DNA of 52,571 nt from positions 1-52,571 of IMG/VR virus record IMGVR_UViG_3300009514_000035. One strand, 5' to 3'. Shown here one piece after another: positions 42,721 to 50,984 of this stretch (position 1 is the stretch's first letter; every line of letters begins with the position of its first letter). The notes below the pieces were generated by a model. That model saw only the letters and a list, made by a program, of their open reading frames with translations, was not told the DNA's origin and did no database searches. The translations under genes and the position numbers were made by a program. This DNA is from a virus.

Positions 42721-43932
42721 ATGAACCAACGCCCACGTCATCAAATCTACTCGGTCAGGGATTTGCTGGCCCTGAAGGACGACCCCGATAGGTGGATAGT
42801 TGAAAACATGATACCCACTTCTGGCCGAACTCTAGTATTCGGCCAGGGCGGCACTTTCAAGTCAACTATTATCTTCGATCTCTGCGTCGCCATCGCTTCT
42901 GAGGGCCTACTGCTGCGACAATTCTCAGTAAACAAGTATGGTCCGGTGTTGCTGAATTCCACCGAAGGAAGCATCTTCGATAACCGCGATAGAATTCTCA
43001 CGCATGCTCGCGCGCATGGCATCAATCCTGCCGACATGCCGCTGTACTTTTGCCAGCAACCATTCTGTTTGGACGACGCCGTCGACATCGAGTTGCTCGA
43101 AGGCTACATAAAGCAGCTCAAGCCTATAATGGTGGTTTTGGACCCTCTGGACTCATTCTTCTCGGGAGACGAGAACTCGTCCAAAGAGACAAAACTGCTG
43201 CGTCGCGCCATCGATATGTTGATCGACAAATACCGCGTGTCGTTCATCCTCATCCATCACGAGTCGAAGAATACCAAGGGCGGCTCGACGCCTCGTGGTA
43301 GCACGGCCTGGTACGGTTGGGCCGATGCCGTCCTGCACGTCAAGGTGGAGCACAAGAAGGTCGGCTTGCCTGAGAAAATGAAAGTCGTGTCGGTAGAATC
43401 GCAGAAGCAGCGCAATGGTAAGAGCGGCCACATATTTTCTGGTGTGCCTTTTATTGATGAGCAGCTGAAGCAGATGACGTTCAACTTTTACGACGGCACT
43501 GACGCGTCAGGTATCGCACTCACCTATTGGAAGCAGCAGTGCTACAAAGTCCTATGCGGTAGCTTAGTGCCGATGACCAACACCATGATCGCCGAACAGT
43601 TATCGATCAAGGCAGAGAAAATATCTGGCGCACTCAGCGCGCTGCAAGCAGATGGTATTGCCACCAAGGATGCGTTTGTGAATCGGGCAACCAACGCCGA
43701 TGGCACTCGGTCGCGAGCCGTGGCTGCGTGGCGACCGCTGAAGAAGGTAAGCCTTGTCGACCTAGCAGAATTCATGGTAAAAACGGAGGCAACAATGGAG
43801 GAGGAGCAGGATGCAGAGCTGTCCATCACTCCCATGATTCCAGAACCTGTGATAGCGGAGCCTCCAGGTGGTAACCAACCCGACACACGTCTCCTTCTCC
43901 CAGCTGGAGTTCCACCGAGACCCCCAGTTTAG
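42721..43932 (+). CDS. RepA-like AAA_25 ATPase/helicase with C-terminal winged-helix part
   Basis: 403 residues. P-loop VFGQGGTFKST (residues 39-49) and Walker B MVVLDPLDSFF (near 139-149) followed by ILIHHESKNT with the paired His of RepA-type hexameric helicases. Residues about 275-340 (NTMIAEQLSIKAEKISGALSAL, ADGIATKDAF) form a helix-turn-helix. The C-terminus is Pro/Glu-rich. It probably acts as the replicative or primosomal ATPase. One of only two rightward genes in the right half, transcribed away from the SNF2 operon. Upstream GAGAG is a weak ribosome-binding site. The end overlaps the next frame by 65 bases. Confidence 0.88.
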   Translation: MNQRPRHQIYSVRDLLALKDDPDRWIVENMIPTSGRTLVFGQGGTFKSTIIFDLCVAIASEGLLLRQFSVNKYGPVLLNSTEGSIFDNRDRILTHARAHGINPADMPLYFCQQPFCLDDAVDIELLEGYIKQLKPIMVVLDPLDSFFSGDENSSKETKLLRRAIDMLIDKYRVSFILIHHESKNTKGGSTPRGSTAWYGWADAVLHVKVEHKKVGLPEKMKVVSVESQKQRNGKSGHIFSGVPFIDEQLKQMTFNFYDGTDASGIALTYWKQQCYKVLCGSLVPMTNTMIAEQLSIKAEKISGALSALQADGIATKDAFVNRATNADGTRSRAVAAWRPLKKVSLVDLAEFMVKTEATMEEEQDAELSITPMIPEPVIAEPPGGNQPDTRLLLPAGVPPRPPV

Positions 43933-44137
43933 GCTCTTCTGCGCTCAATCTATCGAAAATCTTCGGGTGAAGTACACGCTGCCGGCCGACCTCATGGAGT
44001 GTCTTGCAGTTCAAGTCGCGCCAGGAATCCCTTTGGCCAAACTCTTGCTCGAGGCATACGACGACCAAATAGGCCTGCCGCAATGGCATCGTGCACGTCA
44101 GCTGCGCCGAGCGTATGAAGCAGGCGCGAGTAAGTAG
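43868..44137 (+). CDS. Small hypothetical protein overlapping the RepA-like gene end
   Basis: 89 residues from a GTG with GCGGAG seven bases before it; starts 65 bases before the RepA-like stop. The sequence looks protein-like and helical (SIENLRVKYTLPADLMECLA, LAKLLLEAYDDQIGLP, ARQLRRAYEAG). Its last 146 bases are antisense to the end of the leftward gene at 43992-44459, so one of the two may be spurious there. No family recognised. Confidence 0.5.
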   Translation: MVTNPTHVSFSQLEFHRDPQFRLFCAQSIENLRVKYTLPADLMECLAVQVAPGIPLAKLLLEAYDDQIGLPQWHRARQLRRAYEAGASK

Positions 44138-44459
44138 CGACGACCTCGGCCAGATCGGCCGGCGGCACGCCCTGCAGGTTGTTCTTCAGGCTTTTTTGGC
44201 CGAGTGCCACGCACTGCTCTAGCCACGCCATCGAGTCGCGGTAGGGCGCATCAGACACTTCCATGAAGGCCCACACCAGCAGACGTCGAGCCTTCGTCAG
44301 GTTGGGACCAGACCGTCCTTTGTGCCGAAGCAAATCTATGTGGGAGATTTTCAAGTGCGTCGACACGGCGAGGACCAGTGCGGCCCACCCTTTCATGGCG
44401 GTCAGGATGTTCAGTGGCGGCGGGCGAAAGCACGGCACTGGCTGTTTTTCTTTACACAT
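43992..44459 (-). CDS. Possible DnaA-domain-IV-like HTH protein
   Basis: 155 residues; AGAGGA lies 5 bases before the ATG. Residues about 30-80 (LAVSTHLKISHIDLLRHKGR, LTKARRLLVWAFMEVSDAPY, RDSMAWLEQC) follow the pattern of DnaA domain IV-like helix-turn-helix units: 'V...f.i....l....R......aR.l.v.l..e.t..s...I...'. It has no ATPase part. Small proteins with this domain occur in phage replication regions. The 3' 146 bases overlap the rightward gene at 43868-44137. One of the paired 53-bp elements lies just upstream of its start. Confidence 0.6.
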   Translation of the reverse strand: MCKEKQPVPCFRPPPLNILTAMKGWAALVLAVSTHLKISHIDLLRHKGRSGPNLTKARRLLVWAFMEVSDAPYRDSMAWLEQCVALGQKSLKNNLQGVPPADLAEVVATYSRLLHTLGAADVHDAIAAGLFGRRMPRARVWPKGFLARLELQDTP

Positions 44460-44492
44460 CCGATTCCTCTATACAAAGAGAGTGAAATTTTG

Positions 44493-44545
44493 GGATTTGT
44501 AAGGATTATTCGCGGGGATTGCTGAATGATTACGCATACGTGTTA
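44493..44545 (+). repeat. 53-bp inverted element, copy A
   Basis: Blocks GGATTTGTAAGGA, TTCGCGGGGAT, GAATGATT and ACGTGTTA, separated by short variable parts. A second copy, 45 of 53 bases identical, lies at 50985-51037 on the other strand. Copy A is in the 165-bp gap between the UvrD-like stop and the start of the DnaA-like gene. No other copy seen in the window. Confidence 0.85.
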
Positions 44546-44624
44546 TCCATTGGTTCCACCGGGAGTAATCTGGTTTATTTCCCTTGCAATTCCTCAATGA
44601 TTTCATACTCATGGTTATCGATAA

Positions 44625-46859
44625 TTACCTGCCTTTGATTTTCTTACCGATCAGATCGATAAAGGCCGACTTGATGTAGACGTCACTCTCGCCATCGAGG
44701 AAGTCCGTCTCCGAACTCTTCTCGTAGGTGTTGCGACGCGGTTTCGGTTTAGGTTTCGCCGACTTGTCTGGGTCTGGCGGTCCAACATAGCTGATGTTGC
44801 AGGTCTTGATTGCCCGCGTGACGGCGACATAGAGCAGTCTGAGTTCCTCGTCTGCGTCCTCCGCTCTCGCACATGGAAACCGGCCCTGGACCACGTCCAC
44901 CAGAAACACGTTTCCCCATTCTAGCCCCTTGCATCGATGGATGGTGGAGAGTACGAGCGCGTCGGACTTGTCGCTCTCTTTTTTTCTCAGCCCGCTCTTC
45001 TTTGCTTGTTGCACGGCGACGGTCAGCCGGTCGACGTAGATCAGAAACTCTCGCACCGACCGGAACAGTACGGCCATCCGTTGCAGGGCGGTCAGCATGG
45101 CCTGTTTGGACTCATCCAGGCCCAGCAGTCCTTCCTCGCGGCGGAGCTCTTCTAGGTAGTCGGTGCGGCGCAGGGTGACACCGATCATCTGGGCTGGCCC
45201 GGCCAACATCCGGTCGATGTCGTCGCTCTTCGGCTCGACTGGTGGCGTCTTGCCGGCGGCTTCGGCCTCGGCGCACGCGGCCAGATGCTCCTGATGGGCT
45301 TGCTCCCGTTCACCGGCGAGCACCGCGATCTCATTCAACTCTTGCAGCAGCTTGTACAGATCTTCCAACGAGTTTCGCTGACGGTAGTTCAGTTTGTTCA
45401 TCTTCAACATCATCGCGTCCAACAGCGATATGCCATTGGCCGTGGCGAAGGATTCGCACATTCCGATGAAGGCATTGCCGATGTATCGAAATGGGCGATT
45501 GATGATGTGCCGCAGCCAACGACCCTCTTCGTCGTATCCAGCGGCGACGCGCAAGTAGGCGAGGATGTCTTTCACTTCTCGTGACTCGAAGAACGAGCCC
45601 GACGCCATCTTGATGTATGGAATGCGATTGCGAATGCAAGCGATCTCTGCGAGGTCCAACCCCACACGCAATCTGGACAGCACGGCGCACGAACGCAGAC
45701 CGGAGTCTTGTGCGATAGCCATGCACTGCGCGATCACGTCATCGGCTTCCGCCTGCGAGGTGTCGTACCGCGCAATCTTCACAGCCTTGGGTGCCGCCTC
45801 AGGAACGGCGGGCTGAATCTTACCAGCGAGGTGCCACGGGCGACCTTTCACGATATGGGTACCGACGTCGCATATCTGCGAGTTCGATCGATAGTTCACC
45901 GGCAGCACGTACGTCGTCACGTCCTTGTGTTTCGAGTACTCCACAAACAGTGTTGGCTCGGCTGACCGCCAACCAAAGATTGACTGGGAGGGATCTCCGC
46001 CAACCATGAGACTGTGCGGTCGGTCGTCGATGACTGGCGGTTCGTCCAGCGCCGACGTTGCTGGGATGCACGAGTCGAGGCCGACAAGAAAGCGGGAGAT
46101 GTCCCACTGCACAGGGTTGGAATCCTGCGCCTCGTCGACGATGACGACGGACCAACGACCACGCCAGCGCTCGCGAGACATCGGATCAACGGCGAGTTGC
46201 ATCCACGCCCACAGTAGCATATCGTCGAAGCCGTACAGTCCCAAGCTTCCACGTCGCTGCTCGAACGCGATGAACACGTCAAGCAGCTTGTGTCGAGGCA
46301 GGCCGGCGAGGTGTCTGTAGTTGTCGGCCTGACGTAGCATCACTTCCTCAGATCTCATGTTGAGACCGAAGGGGTCGGTGTAGACGTAGCACAAACCGCG
46401 AGCCTTGCAGGCTTCGACGTAGCGAGACACGCCTTCGAGGTCGACACCAGTGTTCGGTATCTTGCGGTCCTTGCGCATACCTCCGAGAGTCTTCTTCAAC
46501 TCGAGGTGCAGTTGGTTGCGTTCATCGAGTCGGTAGTCCTGGAACATCGCCGTGTCGGACGCGATGATCTGTCGGCACACCGAATGAATCGTACCTACCC
46601 TTGCCGTGTGAATGCCGAGCGACTTCAGACGGTCTGTCATCTCCTGGGCGGCAGCACGCGTGAAAGTCATTGCGAGGATGTACTGCGGGTCAAGACCGTC
46701 GGCGACCATGCGTGCGATACGGGCGACGATAGTGCGTGTCTTGCCGGACCCAGGTACTCCGATCAGACAGGCTTGTTCTTGGCCGACATTGATGGCACGA
46801 GTCTGATGCTCGTTCAACCCATCGAATAGGGTTTGTAGTGGCGCGCTGTAGTTTGTCAT
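44625..46859 (-). CDS. UvrD/Rep-family SF1 helicase
   Basis: 744 residues. Q-motif region LNEHQTRAI, Walker A GVPGSGKT (34-41), AMTFTRAAAQEM (motif Ia), VVIVDEAQDSNPVQW with DEAQD at 242-246, GDPSQSIFGWRSAEP (motif III), YVLPVNYRSN (IV), LSTIHRCKGLEW (V) and LLYVAVTRAI (VI). All SF1A helicase motifs are present in order. The enzyme unwinds 3' to 5' and acts in repair, recombination or replication restart. The basic C-terminus (KPKPKPRRNTYEK) may bind DNA. It starts directly after the stop of the nucleotidyltransferase gene (TAAATG). Confidence 0.95.
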   Translation of the reverse strand: MTNYSAPLQTLFDGLNEHQTRAINVGQEQACLIGVPGSGKTRTIVARIARMVADGLDPQYILAMTFTRAAAQEMTDRLKSLGIHTARVGTIHSVCRQIIASDTAMFQDYRLDERNQLHLELKKTLGGMRKDRKIPNTGVDLEGVSRYVEACKARGLCYVYTDPFGLNMRSEEVMLRQADNYRHLAGLPRHKLLDVFIAFEQRRGSLGLYGFDDMLLWAWMQLAVDPMSRERWRGRWSVVIVDEAQDSNPVQWDISRFLVGLDSCIPATSALDEPPVIDDRPHSLMVGGDPSQSIFGWRSAEPTLFVEYSKHKDVTTYVLPVNYRSNSQICDVGTHIVKGRPWHLAGKIQPAVPEAAPKAVKIARYDTSQAEADDVIAQCMAIAQDSGLRSCAVLSRLRVGLDLAEIACIRNRIPYIKMASGSFFESREVKDILAYLRVAAGYDEEGRWLRHIINRPFRYIGNAFIGMCESFATANGISLLDAMMLKMNKLNYRQRNSLEDLYKLLQELNEIAVLAGEREQAHQEHLAACAEAEAAGKTPPVEPKSDDIDRMLAGPAQMIGVTLRRTDYLEELRREEGLLGLDESKQAMLTALQRMAVLFRSVREFLIYVDRLTVAVQQAKKSGLRKKESDKSDALVLSTIHRCKGLEWGNVFLVDVVQGRFPCARAEDADEELRLLYVAVTRAIKTCNISYVGPPDPDKSAKPKPKPRRNTYEKSSETDFLDGESDVYIKSAFIDLIGKKIKGR

Positions 46860-47459
46860 TTATTGTGGTCCTGGATGTGGCCTCCCGGCCTCTGTGAATA
46901 ATTTGTTGAAAAATTTGATGGCCTGCTCTTTGGTGACCGGCTTCATAGCAATCAACAAGTTCGTGCCATGCGCCCACAAGTGCAGGTCCAACCCGCTAGT
47001 GACGATGATGAAGTTGATGGCGCCGTATCGGTAACTAATGTCGCCGGAGCCCTCACGCTGCTCTTGCTTCTCAGCAAAAAGAGGAAACAAGGCCATAAGT
47101 TCTGGACTGGGCCAAATCACAATGTCGACGTCAGACGTCGGTCCAGGTGTACCGTAGGCCCTGGAACCGGTCAGCACGCAATTACTCGGTAACCCGCCAG
47201 TAGGCAAGGTGTGCACCGGCAACGAAGGCGGTGGTGGCACTGGAGGCGTCCACGCCTGAGGTGACGGTCGCCACGGCGATGGGGTAGGAAATACGGCAGG
47301 TCTACCAGGTGGAGGTACTGGCGGATACGCGACGACTGCCGGCGCCACGGCTGCAGGTTTGTGCGCTTTGCCCGCGCAACTGTCGCACGGCATACCCGCG
47401 TTGGCCCCGGTGCCGTTGCAGTCTCCGCAGGGTTCAAGTTCTTGCTCGTTATCTGCCAC
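46860..47459 (-). CDS. Nucleotidyltransferase fused to an N-terminal zinc motif via a Pro-rich linker
   Basis: 199 residues from GTG 47459, chosen for GGAG seven bases before it. Residues 11-30 hold PCGDCNGTG ... PCDSCAGK, a DnaJ-type half zinc finger with two C-x2-C pairs. Residues about 35-95 are Pro-rich (VPPPGRPAVFPTPSPW). Residues about 98-125 show the nucleotidyltransferase signature LTGSRAYGTPGPTSDVDIVI: 'GSxAxG' then D-x-D. Small transferases of this type act on RNA, antibiotics or proteins (MNT-type antitoxins). No HEPN partner gene is nearby. The combination is not one I know. Linked to the helicase gene by direct stop/start contact. Confidence 0.8.
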   Translation of the reverse strand: MADNEQELEPCGDCNGTGANAGMPCDSCAGKAHKPAAVAPAVVAYPPVPPPGRPAVFPTPSPWRPSPQAWTPPVPPPPSLPVHTLPTGGLPSNCVLTGSRAYGTPGPTSDVDIVIWPSPELMALFPLFAEKQEQREGSGDISYRYGAINFIIVTSGLDLHLWAHGTNLLIAMKPVTKEQAIKFFNKLFTEAGRPHPGPQ

Positions 47460-47473
47460 AGTTAATCTCCAGT

Positions 47474-47500
47474 GCTCACCCGGCACAACACCGGGTGAGC
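47474..47500 (-). promoter_or_regulatory. Hairpin just before the nucleotidyltransferase ribosome-binding site
   Basis: A perfect 10-bp inverted repeat GCTCACCCGG / CCGGGTGAGC with a 7-base loop lies between the nuclease gene stop (47511) and the GGAG of the next gene. No T run follows on the minus strand, so it is not a plain terminator. It could stabilise or process the mRNA or control translation. Confidence 0.6.
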
Positions 47501-47510
47501 GTGCTTGTTG

Positions 47511-50105
47511 TTATTCTGCTTGCGGAGGATTCGTACCGAGGTCCCACCACGCTTCGCAGATCTGCTCGGCGATTGCACGATGGGTCATCTTGCCACGATG
47601 CACCGTGGCCTTCGGCTTCCGCTTCTTCTTTTTGCTGCCAGGTGGTGGCTCTTCGACAGGCGGAGCGGGTTCCGTGTACATCCAGTTGAAGCTCTTCTCC
47701 GTCACGGTGATGCTCACCGAGATGCCATTGGCCTCAGCTAACGGACCAAAGGGCGGGAACTCCGTCTCGACAGGCCACGCGTCACGCAGAGCCAACACTA
47801 GTTGTGCCAACACCGTCTGCCTGGTGTGATTCGGCACCAAGTATTTCTCCTGCTTGAAGAGCTCGGTGGTCCGTATCGACGCGGCAAACGTCTTCAGCAC
47901 GATGGCGCTCAACGCAGCGCGGACCGCCGCCTTTGTTTTTCGCACAGCATCCGCGTCCGCCTTCTTGGGGTCGGACAGTCTTGCAGCCCGTTTCACGGCG
48001 GCCGGTGGCTCGAACAAGCGCTCCAGTGTGAAGATGCGATGCGGCTCCACGCGATACATAGCGTCCAACACGGTCTGCCCGCCGTTGTCGCAGAGGTGGA
48101 AGAACGGACACAGGCCATAGCGACCGACGCACTGCGAGTGGTTCTTCGCCCACAGGTTGATATCGCCACGGCACTCAGGAGAGTCCAGTCGTCGATAGAA
48201 CTCGGCGGCGACGGGGATGAGCTCGTCATGCAGGAAGCGTTCAAGTGTCGGCTCATCGGTGACGGTCTCGACGCGGTGGAACGAGCGGTCCGGGTCGGGC
48301 TTCGCATGCTTCGCGGCGACCGAGAAGATCATGCCTCGCAGCGGACCGAACTTTTCTGCCTCGTCTGAGCGCAAGTAGCAAATGGCGTTCATCAGAAACT
48401 GGCCGTCCATCGCGTAGCCTTTGACCATGTCGTAGGTCATCTGGCCAGTGGTTTTGCGGTCGACGATGTAGATGCCGGACTCCACTGGACCTGGAGGGGC
48501 GCAGGGATCTCCGGGCCGGCGTTTGGCGATCAACGTATCGTGTCGACAGCTGAACGGGAGGTAGACGTTCTTGCCGTTGATGCGGATGGGGTCAGCCCAG
48601 AAGACGGCATTCGCCTCCACGGCGCGGATGTCCCACTCGTCTGCTTCTTGCTGCGCATATTTCTGCAGCTCGACGAAGAAGAGTTGTTGCACCTCGGCAG
48701 CGAGCTTTGGTGCGCCTGCCTTGCGGATGGCATCGCAGACTTCGTCGTACGGACGTTGGCCCCCGAAGACGTAGCGGAGCTCCCAGCAGGCGTGGTAGGC
48801 CGAGCCGAACTGCAGCGCCTTGGCCGGCTTCTTTGGCACCAGACCACGAATGTGCGTGTAGTAGGCTTTGCGCCAGCATTGCATGCAGGGCTCTAGGGTG
48901 TGCCAGGAGAAGCCGCCCTCTGATGGACCGCCGATCAGTCCCGGCACCGAGTCGATGGCCGCATTGACATCAACGATACCTTCGCCGCCGATGTCGCCGA
49001 GGAGCTCGGATAAGACGTTTGTACTCTCAGGCAACCCCAGCGTGGCGGTCGCCTTGGCGGGCTCACCCACGGTCATTGCCGGCGCGACAACCGCTGCCGG
49101 TGCAGCTGCGGCAGCGACACGAAGCGACCACTCCGTGCCATTCCAGTCGTAGATCGAGCCATCCTCGGCGACGTGGATGTGCGGATGCGCGACCTCTTGA
49201 GCGGGCTGAGCCTCTGCGACGACTTGGGCGGCGTAGGCTTGAGTCGACAGCGTCGGTGGTTCTGGGGTGGTTTGTGGTACAGCCACGGGTGGCTCAGCTG
49301 GTGACGCTTTGGCTTGCGGTGTGGCTTCCAGGCTGGAAGCAGGTGCCGGGGTCTCGACTTTGCCGATGTTCCCGAACATGGCGGTCAGGGTGGTGGTCTC
49401 GGCTCCGGCGCCGTTGCTTGGCGCGGCGACAGCTGTGGCGTGGAGGCCGCCACCTGGCATCTCGGGCAGGTCGGCCATGCTGAGGCCAGTGCCGCCGTCG
49501 ATTGACGGCGTAGTCACGGGCTCGGCGGCAACAGGATCGATAGCGGTGGCTACTGGTGCCTCAGCCACTGCAGTCGGCGGGGTCGGCGTAGCTGGTGTTA
49601 CAGGTTGCGACGGAACAGCAGCCTGCGACGGTTGCGAACTATCTTGACCTTCACCCGGCATTGGTGGTAGGTTCGTGCCAAGTGCGGAATCCGAAGTGAC
49701 CGGTGGTTGGGGGTCAGAGGGGGGTGGTGTATTCTCACTTACTTTTGTTTCTGCGGCCGGTGCGGCGCCCTGCTTCGCGGTCGGCGCAGGCAACTGAGGC
49801 TGTGGTAGCACCCCGGTTACTGGTTTCGTTTTCGATTCGTTTTTCGTCTTCTCTTTGTTTTTTGCCATAGTTGGCGGCTCCTCGCTTCCTACTGTTACGC
49901 TGGCTATTCTTCGGCGACCGACGACCCCTGGGGTCCTCCGATCGCACGTTTTACAGGCGTCTCTCAGACTGCCGAGAGGCGCGCCTTTGCTTACTTTACC
50001 TTGCTCACATCCCTCAGTTAGCAGGTATCCGGCGTCACCAGCCCCTTCCTGCGTTAGCGCGATATCGTCGCGGCACGATGCACGAAATGCGTACAATTTC
50101 CCCAT
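47511..50105 (-). CDS. RecB/Cas4-type PD-(D/E)XK nuclease with long low-complexity N-terminus
   Basis: 864 residues if started at ATG 50105 (AGAGGAGA seven bases before) or 785 at ATG 49868 (GAGGAG nine bases before); both are in frame and both look usable. Residues about 90-370 are Pro/Ala/Thr-rich and unstructured. The nuclease core runs from about 400: SWHTLEPCMQCWRKAYY, FGSAYHACWE, then YIVDRKTTGQMTYD with the catalytic 'D..K' site, a Gln-containing helix (DGQFLMNAICYLR), and C-terminal Cys residues (ECRGDINLW ... QCVGRYGLCPFFHLC) that suggest a Cas4/AddB-like Fe-S cluster. Likely processes DNA ends in recombination with the helicases next to it. Confidence 0.82.
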   Translation of the reverse strand: MGKLYAFRASCRDDIALTQEGAGDAGYLLTEGCEQGKVSKGAPLGSLRDACKTCDRRTPGVVGRRRIASVTVGSEEPPTMAKNKEKTKNESKTKPVTGVLPQPQLPAPTAKQGAAPAAETKVSENTPPPSDPQPPVTSDSALGTNLPPMPGEGQDSSQPSQAAVPSQPVTPATPTPPTAVAEAPVATAIDPVAAEPVTTPSIDGGTGLSMADLPEMPGGGLHATAVAAPSNGAGAETTTLTAMFGNIGKVETPAPASSLEATPQAKASPAEPPVAVPQTTPEPPTLSTQAYAAQVVAEAQPAQEVAHPHIHVAEDGSIYDWNGTEWSLRVAAAAAPAAVVAPAMTVGEPAKATATLGLPESTNVLSELLGDIGGEGIVDVNAAIDSVPGLIGGPSEGGFSWHTLEPCMQCWRKAYYTHIRGLVPKKPAKALQFGSAYHACWELRYVFGGQRPYDEVCDAIRKAGAPKLAAEVQQLFFVELQKYAQQEADEWDIRAVEANAVFWADPIRINGKNVYLPFSCRHDTLIAKRRPGDPCAPPGPVESGIYIVDRKTTGQMTYDMVKGYAMDGQFLMNAICYLRSDEAEKFGPLRGMIFSVAAKHAKPDPDRSFHRVETVTDEPTLERFLHDELIPVAAEFYRRLDSPECRGDINLWAKNHSQCVGRYGLCPFFHLCDNGGQTVLDAMYRVEPHRIFTLERLFEPPAAVKRAARLSDPKKADADAVRKTKAAVRAALSAIVLKTFAASIRTTELFKQEKYLVPNHTRQTVLAQLVLALRDAWPVETEFPPFGPLAEANGISVSITVTEKSFNWMYTEPAPPVEEPPPGSKKKKRKPKATVHRGKMTHRAIAEQICEAWWDLGTNPPQAE

Positions 50106-50164
50106 GTTGAGGTCTCCTCTTTACTTGCGATGTGTGGGCTAGTTGCTGGCCAGCCGGAATAATC

Positions 50165-50193
50165 ATAGTAGATCAAACGTTTGCGGGTGTCAA
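50165..50193 (-). promoter_or_regulatory. Strong candidate promoter for the nuclease-UvrD operon
   Basis: Minus strand TTGACA (50193-50188), exact 17-base spacer, TACTAT (50170-50165), about 60 bases before ATG 50105. It overlaps the last codons of the helicase-domain gene at 50190. The -35 box is one arm of a palindrome (50188-50213). Confidence 0.65.
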
Positions 50194-50213
50194 CTCCCCT
50201 TTACTAGTTGACA
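50188..50213. promoter_or_regulatory. Palindromic operator-like site over the -35 box
   Basis: TGTCAACT (50188-50195), 10-base spacer, AGTTGACA (50206-50213): a perfect 8-bp inverted repeat. Its left arm contains the -35 hexamer of the promoter at 50165-50193, so a dimeric repressor or activator could bind here. The right arm also gives TTGACA on the plus strand. Confidence 0.5.
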
Positions 50214-50969
50214 TATAACAGAAAACACGGAGAAGCAAAAGAGCAGAATGTAGAACCACGCGGGCGGCCTGGGGATGTCCGAACCGAGAAAATGGAAGGT
50301 CGCGCCATCGTACTCTTCGGCCGATTCCTCGGGCTCAGGCTCCTCTTTGGGCTTCTTCACGGCGGACAGTGCGCCCTTGGCGTAAAGTTCGGCGAGCAGT
50401 ACGGCGTCGCCTTCGTCACCGTCCTCATCGATCTGGACGGCCATCCGGTTCACCTGGAAGCCGCCATCCTTGTAGTGCTGCTCGCGCTGCTTCGACTGCT
50501 CTTGGTAGGGCTCGGTGTCTGGCCCGACGTCCTGCCAGTCGTAGATGGTGTAATGCGCCTTCGCCTCTTCGAGCCTGACGCCGCGACCGCCGCCTTGTTT
50601 GAGCCAGATCGGAGCTTGCCCGGCGCCGGCCCATAGGACCCACTCGAGGCAGGGGATGTCGATGCCGGTTGACCAGACCATGCAGCAGACGGCGACGGGG
50701 ATCGACGGATCGCGCTCCCTCATTCTATCTGCTAGATCTTCTCGTTTCTTGCGGGGCATGTCCGAGGTCACGGTCGGAACCTTCCAGCCGGTCAGCTCGA
50801 CGATGGCTTCGGTCAAGAGCTCGGCGTGGCGCTTCAACCGGCAGAACACGATGCCCGGACGCGCGTCGTTATCGATCAGATCTGCGACGAATTGAGCTAT
50901 CGCAGCAGATCGGTAAGAGTCCTCAACGATTACGCGGTCGTACCTTGATTTGGGTTTCATCTGCGACAT
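50190..50969 (-). CDS. Stand-alone SF2 helicase C-terminal domain with C-terminal membrane anchor
   Basis: 259 residues from ATG 50969, with AAGGAT nine bases before it. Residues about 35-135 are the second RecA fold of an SF2 helicase: RPGIVFCRLKRHAELL (motif IV), AVCCMVWSTGIDIPCLEW (motif V), KQGGGRGVRL (motif VI, QxxGRxxR). There is no first RecA fold, so no Walker A or DEAD box. After an acidic linker (EEPEPEESAEEYD) the chain ends in PAWFYILLFCFSVFSVICQL, one clear transmembrane segment with a short basic end. Either a partner gene elsewhere supplies the ATPase half, or the domain has another task at the membrane. Confidence 0.75.
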   Translation of the reverse strand: MSQMKPKSRYDRVIVEDSYRSAAIAQFVADLIDNDARPGIVFCRLKRHAELLTEAIVELTGWKVPTVTSDMPRKKREDLADRMRERDPSIPVAVCCMVWSTGIDIPCLEWVLWAGAGQAPIWLKQGGGRGVRLEEAKAHYTIYDWQDVGPDTEPYQEQSKQREQHYKDGGFQVNRMAVQIDEDGDEGDAVLLAELYAKGALSAVKKPKEEPEPEESAEEYDGATFHFLGSDIPRPPAWFYILLFCFSVFSVICQLVKGS

Positions 50970-50984
50970 GCGCGAACTATCCTT

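Noticed and set aside
44546-44624. Possible 33-codon plus-strand gene after element copy A
   Set aside because: GTG start without a ribosome-binding site and no protein-like pattern.
47474-47500. Hairpin as a rho-independent terminator
   Set aside because: No T run follows on the transcribed minus strand; the weak T-rich stretch lies on the other side, where no plus-strand gene exists.
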